A stretch of 64,000 bases of DNA from assembly GCF_037975245.1 (NCBI RefSeq), contig NC_092583.1, positions 13,479,764 to 13,543,763 on the forward strand. The letters run 5' to 3'. Below, in pieces: positions 1 to 14,700 of the stretch (the stretch's first letter is position 1; every line of letters starts with the position of its first letter). The stretch is from Apostichopus japonicus (taxonomy: Eukaryota > Echinodermata > Holothuroidea > Aspidochirotida > Stichopodidae). A program made the translations under genes and the position numbers. Under the pieces are notes generated by a model. It saw only the letters and a list, made by a program, of their open reading frames with translations. It had not been told where the DNA came from and searched no databases.

Positions 1-54
1 CTTACTTTCACACAGTGCCTAACAAGTATTTTTTTGTTCTTTTAACAATTGCAG

Positions 55-183
55 AGGTGCTACCATGTGAGGAGGGATATTGGCGTTGTGCTAATAATCG
101 AACTTGTATTCCTGATCGCTGGCTCTGTAACTTCAGGGCAGAGTGTCCAGATGATTCTGATGAAGGAGCCACTTGCGTTGATC
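55..183 (+). CDS. LRP1: Exon 1: LDLa repeat, cluster 1 (first in window)
   Basis: Six-cysteine LDLa module with calcium box [13 protein letters not shown] and the ...[10 protein letters not shown] core. Acceptor ...aattgcag, donor gtaagc, phase 1-1 (the exon opens with two bases that complete a codon). Upstream exons of the same cluster must lie left of the window. Confidence 0.88.
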
Positions 184-2743
184 GTAAGCATAAAGGGGTG
201 CTGGAAGAAGTTTCAAATGGGGGAAGGGGGAGGGGAATAATACCCTGGTTGATCAAATTTGGTTATGCGATGGACCAAATGGTCCATTGTTGTGTTATGG
301 ACAGAGGCATAAAATGGAAGCGGTGTCTCACTACTTTCTAAGAATGAATGGGGAGGCCCTGGCCCTCCTCTACCATCAGTTGGGGTAATATTTTCTGTCT
401 GGGGCACATTACCTACTTAGAGCAGACAGGGAATTCAGAAATTGGCTTTTATCGCACATAACTGTTCACCATAATCTACTACTTTACTTAAAGCAGGTGT
501 TCGAGGTAAATGCATCTCTTGGACATGAAATGCTTATTACGTTGTTTTCAGGTTTTCAATTCCTTTTTCTCACATTTGAAGCCTTAATGATACATATTTA
601 AAAAAAATGAATGAATTCTCCCTCAGAATATCGAGACTGCACCGAGTTTGAATACCGTTGTAACTCTGGCCAGTGCATTACAAGATACCGGCTGTGTGAT
701 CAGGAAGCAGACTGTGAAGATGCTGATGATGAAGAGAACTGTGGTAAGGATCAAGGACATTTCCTTGAAAGAGACTAGGAGTAAGTGGTGGGTCCCAGAG
801 TGGGGGGTGTGGGGAAGGGTGCTGTTAAACTGTTTATCGGTAGTCAGGCAGATATTACTATAGATATAATTACTTTGCAGCTGTCAAACTTCAATGGAAT
901 CTCTTGTTTGCTCAGGTTAATCCTACAGTCTTTAGTAATGATATATACCAGTCATTTGTCCCTCTTCTTAAATACCCTATTTCTGTATGTTAACTTACTT
1001 CACTGAGAGACAGGATAAGTGGTCCATGGGATAGGTGGGAGGGGGTGGAGGAAAGATGTTGTGAGTTGGAAATGTTTGGCCCTATTATTCATGTGATGCT
1101 GATAGACATTTTTCCGTGTGGTAGACACCCCGTGGAAAGTATTCAGCTGTTGCTAGGGCTAGAACTTTAGAAGGGCTTGCAATTTCCTATTAGCCCAACA
1201 CAGTTTAAAATATTAAAGAGGCAACTGAAGGTCATAGTTACGGAAAAAACAAGAGTTCTCTTCTTTTTTTAATTTTCGTTAAGAAGAAGGCATAGGCTAT
1301 GCCAAACAAGCACACTGAAGCTAGGCCTAGTGTACGCTGAAGCAACAATGTAGGCTGAATGTAACGTTAAGCATACAGCATGCCTTGCCAACCTTGGGCT
1401 TACTTCATATCTTATGCAAATTGAATGTTCCTTGCATGGCCACGGATGTTGTTACTCATCACAAGGTAGCTCTTAGTACCTCTCTATTTTGGCAAATGGT
1501 TTTAAGGTCTGTTTTTAACTGTTAAACAGCCTAATTCTGGCGATGAAAAGAAGCTTTGCAAAATTATCCACTCCGTGGAACTTCAAACACACTCCACCTC
1601 CGTAGGTATCCGTATATCATCTTCTTCCCTATTTACTCTTACGTTTTCCTTTGCCTGTAATTCCTCTGCTGTGAATATTGGATCAAAATCATAAGGCTGC
1701 GGCCCTGCCATTGAACCTTCTTTGATTTATTTCGTTTTTGTTGAGAATTTCTAATGAAGCTGTTGTTTACTGACTGTGCTTTAGTACAGCATTTGTACGG
1801 AGAAAGCGCTACTGCTCGATTGAGTTGTTACCCCCTGAGGTCATCAAGATGGAATTTGCGTAATCAATGGCAGCTTAATGTACATTGTGGTTAGGCCTGA
1901 GGCCAATTTTCCTAGTGAGCATATTCAGTCCAACAGAAGGCGGTTAACTTAAAACTCAAATTTAGAGAGTTTTGAGGTTACTGAATAATATAAATTGTCT
2001 TTGATCCCTGCCTTCATTATTCCTTTAACAAATTTACAAATGCCAGAATGTTAATTTTTTCTAATATTTGATAAATAAAATAAATTCATCCTAACAATGA
2101 ACAAATCTTAATGTGTTATTGTTCCTGCACAAATTCAGGGAATCACACCTGCCAAACTGGCTACTTCCAGTGTACAACTTCTGGTCACTGCATCAATGAA
2201 GAACTCATGTGCGATGGAGATGCACACTGTCCCGACTTGTCAGATGAAATCGGTTGTCGTAAGTATTAATAATTGTAGCTATTAAAGGTTATTGGCGCTA
2301 ATTTTAATAGCATCCCATAATTTGCTAAAAGTCTATAAAAGCAATTTTTAACTCTCCAAATTATTCCAAGGCATTGAGGTGTGTTCAGTTTAGACATTTA
2401 ATGTCTCAGAGAGGTCGGTAGTAAAAGTGCTTGTAGAAAATGTCTTGAATGAGCTACCTTGAAAATTAAGATACCCTGTAGTCATAGTAGCCAGATGCAG
2501 ATCCAAAATTTCCAAAGTTGGTAATCCTTGTAACTAGATATGGAGGAAAATGCTCCCATCCCCAAGACCCATAAAAAAAATTGGCCCCAGCATCACAACT
2601 CCTCCTTGGTAGCAGTGGTGGTGGCAACAACAGAATTAGTAATACATGTTATGTTAGTTCAATGGTAGTTACTGATTTAAAAATTGTGACAGAAATTTAC
2701 TACTATATATATATATGTATACATATATATGTCTATATAAATA

Positions 2744-2774
<31 letters not shown>

Positions 2775-5700
2775 GAGTTTTATTTTTTTCTTTTGTATTA
2801 AAAACTGTGATTTTGCTCGATATATGCAGCCACAAGGTACCCTGGAGGCCGTCATTGTTTCAACTCAGAATTTACCTGTAATAACACTATTTGCATACCA
2901 GAGACTGCAACCTGTGATTTTGTCGATGATTGCGGAGATGGAAGTGATGAAAGTCTACAAACATGTCGTAAGTCCCTTTGCTAAAATGTTGTTCCGTCAC
3001 ACCTTCTTGTTCCTAAATTAATATACATAAATTATTCAATATAGACTCAACTTATAAGCTGAGGAGTACAGAAGATTTCTTGCTGATACAGGCCTCGACG
3101 TGAACCGCTAGTGCTTAAACTTCACTACTATCCTGTAAGAATTCAAATTGAAATTTTCAACACTCTTCTTCACGGAGGCCCTGGCATGAACCTCTAGTGC
3201 TTAAACTTCACTACTACCCTGCATGAATTTAAATTTAAAATTTCAACACTCTTCTTCACGTTGTAAACTTTCCCCAAACCCTCTTGAGATGGAGTATGCT
3301 TCCGCCCCAACTAACAAAGCAGAAAACATCTTTTTGTTCTCTCATAATGGATAATCACCAGATAGCACCAAATAATCTTATGACTCTTAATTATTTAAGA
3401 ACATCAAAGCAAAAGGGTTAATATCCAGTTATTGAATAACTTTTATATCCGCCTCAATTAAAACATAAATATCGGACAGACTAAGCACGACAAGTTGCAA
3501 AATATATCACCAGATTTCATCTAAGTACCCTTAATTAATCAAAAATTTCTCCCCCTCCCCCGGACGGCATTCACAAATAAACCTTGTGCTCCTTAATTAA
3601 GTGCTGTGACCACCAAGATTGAAATGTTTGGAAAGGCCACTGATTTTGTCATGTTGGAGACCAAAGTGAGAAAAGCAAGCGGTTTTACTGTGAAGTTTGT
3701 TCCAAAAACACAAGTTTACAATGAATGTTTATTTATGTTTTCTTTGTATCACCGATGATCATTCGGTGGAGGTTGTTACAGCTTTTTTTGGTTTCGATGA
3801 TAATCGTAACCTATGCATTTATGATGGCGTATGTGTGGGTGTGTGAGTGCGTTTGTGACGACCCACTTGTAAACATGATATCTCAAGAAGGGAAGGTCAG
3901 ACAAATTTAGTGTGTAGAAGTACCACATTGAGTACAAGAAGCCTATTGATTTTGGTGGAGGTCAAAGGTCATTTGGTCTCACCAGTGGTCAAATAGTGAA
4001 AACCTTGTAAACACGATATCTCAAGAAGGGAAGGTCGGACCAACTTCATATTTGATGTACAAAAAGTACCACATTAAGTACAAGAAGCCTATTGTTTTTG
4101 GTGGAGGTCAAAGGTCATTTGTGGTCACCAGGGGTCAAATTATGAAAACCTTGTAAACACGATATCTCAATATTGGAAGCTTGGGCCCACCTCTAATTTA
4201 GTGTGTAGAAGAACCACATTGAGTTCAAGAAGCCTATAGATTTGGTGGAGTTCAAAGGTCATTTGGGGTAATCAGAGGTCAAATTGTGAAACCCTTGTAA
4301 GCATGTACACCCTCACTTTACATTAGGTCAGATTCATGAAGAAAACTGCTCATGTTACATCATCGAAACCACAATGCATTTTTGCATTCTGGTTTCTTTT
4401 GTAGGACAACAAAAATATTATAAAACAATATGTTCTGAAAAATGGTAGTATTGTAACAAGGTCCTGTCTGCCAGGGTTCAATAAAAGTAACACAACATAA
4501 ACACCACAGAGGATTTATAGCTCCTTCGCCGACACAATTTTTCCAAAACCAAATATTAGTGAACGTAGACTTCTTCTCTTCGGATTTGGCTTAACAAAGA
4601 GTAGTCCATCCGAGGAGTTAAACAATAACTATAAATGTGTGTGGTTTGGGGATATGGAGATGAATGTTATGACTTGCTGATAGTCAAATGAGGTTAGTGT
4701 GATATGATGGTTAGTGGCGTGCTCGATCTACTGTAGAATGAAGGAATGGAATGGGTTTTAGTGAATGACGAGATAAACGAATAGGGAGTAGTCACGAAAG
4801 ATTGGTTTTCTGTTTTTGTTTTCAGATGGCAGGCCATGTGATTCTTTAAATAATTTCAGATGTGACAGCGGCCATTGTATTCCAAAGGGTTTCCTTTGTG
4901 ATGGAAATATGGACTGTGAGGATGGAAGTGACGAGGATACACTAAATGCATGTAAGCTCTGTACAAATCTTTATGTAACCCAATTCATATGAACACCCAT
5001 ACACCCCCTCACACACATGCTGATACAATGAATCATCATGGCAGATCTTTAGGGTCAGTTGGCGACCTGGAATATTGTCTTAAAGTTGCGAAGAATTGAA
5101 AATAGCAAAGCAAAATACTTGGCTCTTCGATATATATGGAAAGGTTTGAGGGGGTTGGGGGAGGTGGGGGGGAATGGAGTTGCCTATATTGTCACTTGTT
5201 TCAGAAAGAGATGTTTACACACTTTTTTAAAGGATGGCTTTGGGCACCAAATTAAATTTGATAAGTTGCAGGCTGTTCAAAGTCACTGCTATAAGGCCAT
5301 GAACATTGTACTGCTGTACCAGTTTTAATTTTTGAGAAATTACCCTTTAAACATCAGAGGCTAATCAATTAAAGCAGCTGCACTACAAAGTCTAACCAGG
5401 GAGTTGTTATGGAAACTACCTGTTCTAACAAACACACCATTATATCAGTTCATCAGATTCAATGCAAAACTCCATTGGAAAAGATTAAAGATGTATAAAA
5501 TGAAAGATTTGCATTAACATTGAGAAGCTGTCATCATCAATTTTGCCTTAAAGGAGCATTCCAGACATTTAGCATGTTAGAACGGAATATCTTGAAGACC
5601 GTGCTAGCTATGGAAACTACACTAGCACTGAAATGTTTTTATATTCTTGAGTTGGTATCACATTTTGTTTCAAACCTACCTAACTCTTACCCAAACAAGA

Positions 5701-8700
5701 TTGTAATTGATCACAGCAAGACTCACCTCTAGATGTTTTCATCAAATGAAGGTTGATGAAAGCCCTCATCAGCTTGACACTTTTCATGTGAGTGCTGTTG
5801 TATGCAAAAAGCAGACTTGTGAGTTTTCAAAAAATTTGGACTTATTGCTTCACTATTTGTTTTAAACAAAAATTAACTCATCAATCTGAAAGTCTACATT
5901 TTCCATGAGATTTCAGACTCGAGGTGCATCACATCATCATTGATGAAAGTCAACTCAAAAAGCTACTATAAGCTGAATAAGTCCTGTTTGTAATGAAAAT
6001 TATGATTTGATTTGATTGTTTAAAAATGTTTGTTTTGTTTGTTAAAGGTGATCCCAGCAAACCAACCGTTTGTGGAGATGATGAATTTACCTGCGGTGAT
6101 GGCGAATGTATTCCATTTGACGATTTATGTGATGGTGTCTCACATTGTCAGGACTTCACTGATGAACTATGCAGTAAGTGGTTCACAGTAACATACATAT
6201 TTTACAATTTAACAATTCGGGACCTTTAATTCCTCTTCTTGAATAAGCATCGGCCATTTGAACCGGAAAAAATGTCATGAGAAGAAATCACAGAATTTGG
6301 AAATGCTAACTTTAATATTTGCTTCCTTTGTTCTTTAGTGACGGGAACCTGTGGACCTGAAAAATGTAAACAGAATTGTACTGAGATCGGCGAGTATTAT
6401 GCTTGCTACTGTTTTACAGGGTACAGACCAAGTCAAGAATTACATAGCTGTTACGGTAAGTTTTACACTTCTATTGCCTCTTTTCATAACTTTTGAAGTG
6501 CCACTTTAAGTGTTATAAAATATACCCTAATTTTGCCATTTTTGGTTTCGATGATAATCGTAACCTTTGTAATCATGCGTGTGTGTATGCGTGTGACGCC
6601 CAGCTTGTAAACACGATATCTCAAGAAGGGAAGCTTGGACAGTTCTCATATTTGGTACATAGGAGTACCTTATTAAGTACAAGAAGCCTATTGTTTTTGG
6701 TGTAGGTCAGAGGTCATTTAAGGTCACCAGGGGTCAAATAGTGAAAAGCTTGTAAACATGATATCTCAAGAAACAAAGCTTTGATTGATTTCATTTTTGG
6801 TATGTAGATTGACCACATTAAGTACAAAAAGCCTATCGTTTTTGGTGGATGTCGAAGGTCATTTAGGGTCACTAGGGGTCAACTTGTAAAAACCTTTTCA
6901 TAATATACTGTATCTCCCATCGTCCAGCCTATAAGTAGATGACATGGGCGATTTGCCTCATAAGAATAGGAGGGCCTATTGACAATTGAAAATGATCTTA
7001 CGGGCATCCGTAGATTTGAATCTGAACTCGCGATAATATCCCCATTGACTTAACTGTGTCGCTAGAAGTCCTGAATTGCTATGTACATAGCTACATACAT
7101 GTGTGTGTGTTACAGTGTCTTCCAAGGCTTGCTTGCAGACCATAGATATAAAAGTGCTAGAGCTTCTGCAACACTTGTCACTCATCCGTATGGATATTTT
7201 GCTAAAGAGTTGATGTGATTTCGATGGAATAGTGCACTTGAATGGCGAAGCATCATAGGCGTAGGAGCCTGATTTGATTTGGGGGGGCTGTAACGACTTG
7301 CCCGAAAAATATAACCAAAATTTTTCGCGCGCTACGCGCGCGAAAAATTAGGTAATGTGCTATCAAGATTATATGCATTCATCGGTTATTACATCACATG
7401 CCAATAACCGATGAATGCCTATATGACACGCACAATAAGACATTAAACGCGCGCAAAGCGCGAAAAATTTTGGTTGTATTTTCCCTGTTATTACCCTTCC
7501 ATATTGGTTATAATTATTGGGGAAGTTACAATAATAACGATAATAATAATTTCACTTTAACCATTGAAAAACACACTGCAAACTTTTCTTCTTTCAGTAG
7601 GTGCCCGAAAAATTCTCAGCATATTACCCGAATTTTCACCAAACAAATGGAAAAACACATTGCAAACTTTTCTTCTTTCAGTAGGTGCCCGAAAAATTCT
7701 CAGCATATTACCCGAATTTTCACCAAACAAATGGAAAAACACATTGCAAACTTTTCTTCTTTCAGTAGGTGCCCGAAAAATTCTCAGCATATTACCCGAA
7801 TTTTCATCAAAAGTTTTGGTTGGGGGGGCTGCAGCCCCCCCGCCTCTTACGCCTATGCGAAGCATGCCTTCTCTAGACAATATTTGTAGATCATTGGTAC
7901 TTCTGGTTGGATGTAAGTTGCACAGGTACCGCGAATTTCAAAACATTTCTTGGCCAGCTGCCAAGGAGAAACTAGGTCAAGCACCTGTGAACTTGAGATT
8001 TGCTTTCACTTCATGGAGTTGGCTGTAATGTTGGCCTAGTTTTTCTCAATAACTTGTGAAACTACCATTGACAGGGTCCACAAGGTTGATATTTTGGGAC
8101 TAGTTGTCAATGGGGTAAGGGATTGTTTCAAAACATAACAGTTATGTGATCCAATGTCAACAAAGGTCAGTCAGGGGTCAAAAACTAGTATTTTTGCAAT
8201 AACTTTAGAACCAAATGTCCATCAAGGTTGGGAGTTGCACTATTGTAATACAATAGTAGACCTGCATTTGGGTGACCTTTGACCTCAGGTTGACCTCCAG
8301 TGACCTGTATTAGCTTCTTTCAAGTTGATTCTTTCAAGTTTCGTGGGCATATTCCAATCTAAATTGTCCATAAGTGGACTCCTCTGCAACCTTAATGTGC
8401 GAAGTTATTAGAGATTTGGTTTGGTTTGTAATACTTGGTGTGCGGATTCATAACATTGAGTACAAGAACCCTACTGTTTTTGATGGAGGTGTGTATAACC
8501 ACGTATAGACTGACCTGTGTTAGCATGCCATAGTGTTATTGTAACAGCTAGTTCTGGTTATACTAACAAGCAGAAGTCTAGTGCACTGAAGTCATCGAAA
8601 CCTCAATGCATTTTGCATTCTGGTTATAAAATAAAAAAGGCCCTTTTGTTAAAGGTTTATGGACACCTATGAACAGCGTTGTCTTAATCACTTTAATAAG

Positions 8701-11700
8701 CATAGAAATTGTGAAAATAGCTGCAACTTGGATCAAAGATTGACCATTTTTACAAGTCTTTTCTTAATTCTAGTTATATTGATGAAGACACATTAGCTAA
8801 TTATGCACATTGTTGATGATGTGAGTGACTGCCTGATGTTCTGCTATTTTATTCCTTTCCACACACTTCAAATGTACTGAATATGCGGCAAATTGGCTAG
8901 GTGTCCTTAGTACTTTAATATAATTACCATGAATCTACTGACTCAGAGTTGTGCCCTCAGTAGGATGGAAATGTTGATTTTATTCTTCTTTATCTTCTTC
9001 TTACCATTAGATGTCAATGAATGTGAAGAGGCAAGTCCATGTATTCAGTTGTGTAATAACACACAGCCAGGTTATGAGTGTAGCTGTAATGAAGGGTTTT
9101 TTGCTGTTGGACCAAACACATGCTATCCAAAAGAAGGTAATTTGAAAAAAAAGAACAAAAATCATCTGTTTAGTATATAAAATCTACTTGAAAAACTAGA
9201 TGCAGAGATGTGGATGGGATTCCTTGGTTGAAGAAAAGTTTAAAAAAGAACAATTGTAGCTTACAAATGAATGTACAGAGAGAGGCATTTTATTCTCATG
9301 AAACAGGATGAATCATAATTATGTAGAAGACAATCCATTAAATGTGCAAGAGGATATAATATTATGTATTAGCTAGGTGCTATGGAATCAACAGGTAAGT
9401 ATTTTACCTGTGTATGTAGTAGGTATCCGCCTTTGTTAATATATCCCACCATCCATGCAACAGACTTGTAGTTTGAGTCTACAACAGCATGAGTACCAGT
9501 ACAAGTAGAATACCCCTTGGTATGAGTACAATTACGAGTACAAGTCGCCAAGTAAAAGAACCTAAATCTGCAATAGTATCTATACTAGATTTTCCATACT
9601 ATCTCGAGTATCAGTAGGAGTACAAATCTACAAGGGCAAGCAGGCGTACAGGCAACCATGCTAGAATACCATTATATAACTACCAGACTTGCAATAACCA
9701 GATCATCCCATTGCTAACATTATCAATTAGCAATCTTTACAGTTGTAACTGGTATAATTTTAAATGACTCATGAAGCAACATCATTGCAGGATAATTATA
9801 ATGCAATGCACTTCAGGAGGTGAAAGACTGGGCAAAAGGAAGGAAGGAATTATTTGCCTGTGCATCTTGTTTGGAAGCTGTCAAATTTCCATCCTACACC
9901 CACTGTTTCATCTTGCTGCATTTCCAAAACAACTTCTCAATTTTTCTTTAAATCTACAAGTAATAACACTGTAACAGAAAAGAATTTTGTACTCTTTGTT
10001 TACATAGGGGAACCTGTCCTTGTCGAATCACTCGGAAACGAAATCAGGTTTTTTAATCTAGTTTCAAGAAACCACACAGCCACATGGAACCTGCCATTCT
10101 CATGGGCAAAGGCTCTGGACTATGACCCAGATTCAAGTAAGTTATAACTGATTACAGTATTAAAGGCTAGAAAGACAGACCTTGTTACATTGAGTACTCT
10201 ATGTCTATGAGGTAAAATGTGAAAAGTAGGATGCTGAGGGGGCTGCAGCCAGGCTGCACAGGTTGTACTCTGTTAGGCTTCACAAGAAAGTTATGACTGA
10301 TTACAGCATTAAAGGATAGAAAGGCAGTCCTTGTTACATTGAGTACTCTATTTCTATGAGGTAAAATGTGAAAAGTAGTATGCTGAGGGGGCTGCAGCCA
10401 GGCTGCACAGGTTGTACTCTGTTAGGCTTCACAAGTAAGTTCCGACTGATTACAGTATTAAAGGATAGAAAGACAGACCTTGTAACATTGAGTACTCTAT
10501 TTCTATGAGGTAAAATGTGAAAAGTAGGATGCTGAGGGGGCTGCAGCCAGGCTGCACAGGTTGTACTCTGTTGGGCTTCACAAGTAAGTTCTGACTGATT
10601 ACAGTATTAAAGGATAGAAAGACAGACCTTGTCACATTGAGTTCTCTATTTCTATGAGGTAAAATGTGAAAAGTAGTATGATGAGGGGGCTGCAGCCAGG
10701 CTGCACAGGTCTAACTCTGTCGGGCTCCACAATTTCACACAATAGGCACTGCAGGGTAGAGATTACCCCTATTTTTTTATACTTGGTTCATCCTAGCTGA
10801 GCAGGATATTACAGCTGCTGTACGGTTTCTTTTTGACACTGTGCCTAATTGTTTGTTGGAGTTTTCTCGGCCCTAAGAGATCTAATAACATGGGTAAATG
10901 ATAGAAATACATACTTTGGGCTTTGGTAATGAGTTGGAGTTCTTTCTTAAACATACAGTGGGAATTTGTTTCTGTTTTTGTAACTTTGAAGAGGATAAGT
11001 CTCAACTTTGAGAGAGCTGCTACATTTTATGTCCAGCATCCCTTCTGGTCCCCACCATATGTGTGCATTGTTATTAAAGTTTCTGTTTCCATAGTCGTTA
11101 AGGAAAACCTGTAGATTGTGAAAGTACAATTCCAATACCGACATTGCCACTGAACACTCTTTTGTGCTTTTGTTTGAGAGGAGTGCAAGAGAATATTTCC
11201 TCCCATGAGAACTATGCTGTCGGCTGCACATTTAACCTAATAATATGATAGAGACAACTTTGCTCAGAATTCTTATGCAAATCAGGCTATGCTACATTAT
11301 GAAATTGTCATGACAATGTTGTTGTATAGCTATTTCTGTACTTTTCTGTACTATTTCTTCTCCCCTCACCCCCCCCCCTCCCCCCTGAAACATGACAATA
11401 ACTGATAGGAGAATTATCACTCTGAATTTGTGGTTTTGTTTTCTGTACACAGATACTCTTTTCTGGTTGGATACGGAATCAAATGTCTTGACTAGATCAC
11501 AGTTGGACAATTACAATCCAACAGTCACCCACTTTATTCACGCCCACCAGCCAGACACCATCGCAGTAGACTTTCTAACAAAGTGAGTAACATAAAAAAA
11601 CATTGTTGATTCTACCACCCACTCTCCCTCCCCCCCCCCTATTTATGTGCCAGTAAATTGTTATCTTTCTCTTAGGATAACTAGTGTACCAATTTAAAAA

Positions 11701-14700
11701 TCATTTTTTTTAGGCTTAGTTTATAATGATTTCACACACACAAAAAAGAAGGAATATGGAATTTTCAAAAAAGAGTCTTTGGTGATGTTTAACAGTTTCC
11801 TTCAGAAAAATTTGTCATAATTTTTATGAAACAGCAAACAAGCTTAATTTAAATATAGTGTGCTGTAAAATATTGAAGTCATCCACTTTTGTCGGGCTGT
11901 AATTATACTGCATCTTTACATTTTGTGTTAGTGTTATTTTGGAAAGTATGTGAACCCTCAAAAAATTGCATCATACTGTTACTTTTGACATACAATATGA
12001 CGTCTAAGAGCTGTGTGTTATACGTACTGTAGCCAGCTCTTTCATGCCTGTAATTTGATGAGAATAAAGTTCTGTACCAAAGTAAAGAGAGCCTTATCTA
12101 TAGCTAGTTAACCACCAAGATTTAGTGCCTCCATCACCAACATATGCATTTTTTAATGACCTTTTCATCTCTTTATCTCTCCCTGTTGATTTACCAACCA
12201 GTAATATTTATTGGACTGACTATGGAGATCCGTTTGGAGGCATGACTTTAAATGATGTGCCTAGAATCTCTGTCATGAACTTTGAAGGAACTTATCAACT
12301 TACAGTGGCCAGAATGGAATTTGGAGTACCCAAAGGGCTTGCGGTAAATCCAAAAAGAGGGTAAGGCTATTACAAAAAAATGTTTACTGAGACTCTCAAA
12401 AGCAATCACGCAATAAACAATGACTAAAATGAGGTGCACTGTCTTACAAAATGTTGATACTGTTATAAAGGGTCATCATATTTGTTACAGTGTGACTAAT
12501 AATAATGGTATGGTATGTTCATAATGTCTTACAATAGCTAACTAACCACTTCTTCAGTTTCATGGCATTGTGATCATTCAGGATTTTAAAAGGCACATTG
12601 TCACAAATTTTATGTTGCAAAGGTGTGCATGACGGTCAAGCCTGCCTTTAGATAAACAGTGCTCCTCAAATTCACTCGAGCATCAATAATTTGTTACTTG
12701 ATAGCATAAACTACCCCATGTACTGTCATTATGATTCATCCTTTAGCGCACCTAATTAATTGACCAGCCACCGTATGATTGTAACTACAAGTGCTCTAAT
12801 TGCCAGCGCTACATTCCTGTGTGAAGGCAAAATTGGCTTGACCCACTGAAACACTGTCTGTTTAATCATGCATTGTGCAGAGGAACTTTCAGTATGGCTA
12901 GCATCACAAACTGGGGTATATTTTCAATCTCCTAGCCTTTGACCAAAAACACAGGAATGGGATGGTATTTGCTATAGGCAGGGAAGATCGTAAAGTTTTG
13001 TATTGTCAGTGAACAGGCATCACAGTGTTGCATCTTTTCACAAGTTACATGTTCTAGAGTGTGTTGTTTGTACTTACAGATCAATAGTTCAATGCTGTTG
13101 GGTCAGCTAGAGGTTAGGCCAGTTATTGAACAAGCTTCAGGGCACATCGTCATATGTTAATACATGTTCTAGAGTGTGTTGTTTATACATGCAGATTAAT
13201 GTACTGGTTCAACACAGTTGGGTCACAGGGTAGGCCAGTTATTGAACAAGCATGGATGAATGGAGATCAGCGACAAGAGATTGTAACTGAAGGGTTCTTC
13301 TCAGTGGACAGTTTTGCAATTGACTACAACCATAACGACGTAGTCTACTTCACCGACCTGCTATTGGGACTATTCTCCATGAATTATGATGGAAAATTTG
13401 TGACTTCCCTGAGTAGAAATTATGGTAAGTTTAAAGACAAATATGTAGAACAAGTCACTTAAAGGATACCCTGTTGATATGTGGAATAGTTGCTATCAAC
13501 TTGTGAAATTCAACTTAAAGAATTTTCAAGTTTGATCAAAATAATAGTGACTAGATTTATATCAATATAGAAATCTGATATTAACATTGTTACAAAATTG
13601 ACTCCAATATCTGCCTAAGAATTTCACTTCAATTTCACTATAATGAATAATGTATTTGCAATGTAGTGTATTGCATTGTATTATGATATTGCAGTGTATT
13701 GTATTGTAGAATACTGTGTTATATTGCAATCTATCATAGCATAGTTTATTATATTGTAGAGGGTTTTAGTTAAGGTAGGGCACTGTAGTGTATTTGCAGG
13801 GTATTGTGGTGGATTATAGTGTAGTGAATTGTATTATGTTGTAATGTAGTGTGTTGTGGTGTAGTGAGTTGTGTTGTATTGAGCTGTGTTGTAGTGTATT
13901 GTATTGTAGAGTGTTGTAGTGTAGTGTAGTTAAATGAATTGTATTGTAGTATGCTGTGTTATAGTATACTGATGTGCAGCATGAATGATTGAGGCTGACC
14001 TGATATATTCAGAAGGCCTTAAACGTCCAGCTCATCGCTATTAAGATCCTGTAAATCAGATATAATCACCTCCTTCTTCCATCAGATATCTTCCTACCAG
14101 TGCGTCTTGATGTATTTGGTAGTTTCATCTATTGGACTTCAGAAACTGATTTTTTTTCTGTATTTACAATGGACAAATTGGGGCGATTACCACCAGAGGT
14201 TCTCCAAGTAGAAACTTTCAATCCGCAAGATTTGAAAGTCCTTCATCCTCTGCGATATAACTTGGGTGGTTAGTATTTTTGTTTTGATCATGCTTCTCCT
14301 TCTTATTGCTCACCTTAGAAAATATGTTTTCTTTATTATTTGTAACTTTGGTAAGAAAAATGAATGTATCAATATGAAAATGTGTCAAAACTTAGGATGC
14401 CCAAGAGGTTCCAAAATGCAGCTGTTGTTGGAACTGACCCATCCCTTGTTTCCATCTCCTGCCCCAACACTCGCACAATACCCAAGTGATTTTATTCAGT
14501 AAATTACATGTCCAAGTTCCAGTGTACACATTTTGCCTTGATATTCTTGAACACTTTTTATACAGAAAATTAAAAAATATTTCATAGAAAGCCAATTTTC
14601 ATCTGAAAGTATCAGAGCTGTTTAACAAGATATACAAAGTTGCATTAAAAATAAGCAACAAAAATTTGATCGGCCAGTATGCTTTCTTGCTTTTGTTTCA

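Larger units (their letters stand above)
7246..7865. mobile_element. Element A: 604-bp inverted-repeat element with 8-bp target duplication
   Basis: CATAGGCGTAGGAGCC at the left end is inverted at the right end (cctcttacgcctatg). It is flanked by an exact 8-bp duplication CGAAGCAT at 7246-7253 and 7858-7865. The same site without the insertion, with a single CGAAGCAT, is seen at 38798-38805, so the boundaries are certain. An 8-bp duplication fits hAT-type transposition. No transposase frame, so non-autonomous. Confidence 0.88.
6541..8625. mobile_element. Repeat family E, copy 2 (long member, with nested element A)
   Basis: Starts ggtttcgatgataatcg and ends gtcatcgaaacc...gcattctggtt. After removing the nested element it is about 1.46 kb and collinear with 37376-39567. 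It contains AGGTCA-type units on the left and further ggtgacctttgacct units on the right. No transposase frame seen. Confidence 0.75.

Noticed and set aside
2581-3021. 146-residue open frame over the TA repeat and exon 4
   Set aside because: It reads exon 4 in the wrong frame; the true LDLa frame is entered by splicing at 2830.
7398-8028. Long open frames (107-163 residues) on both strands at 7.4-8.0 kb
   Set aside because: They come from the 84-bp tandem repeat in element A, whose length is a multiple of three; no protein family signature.
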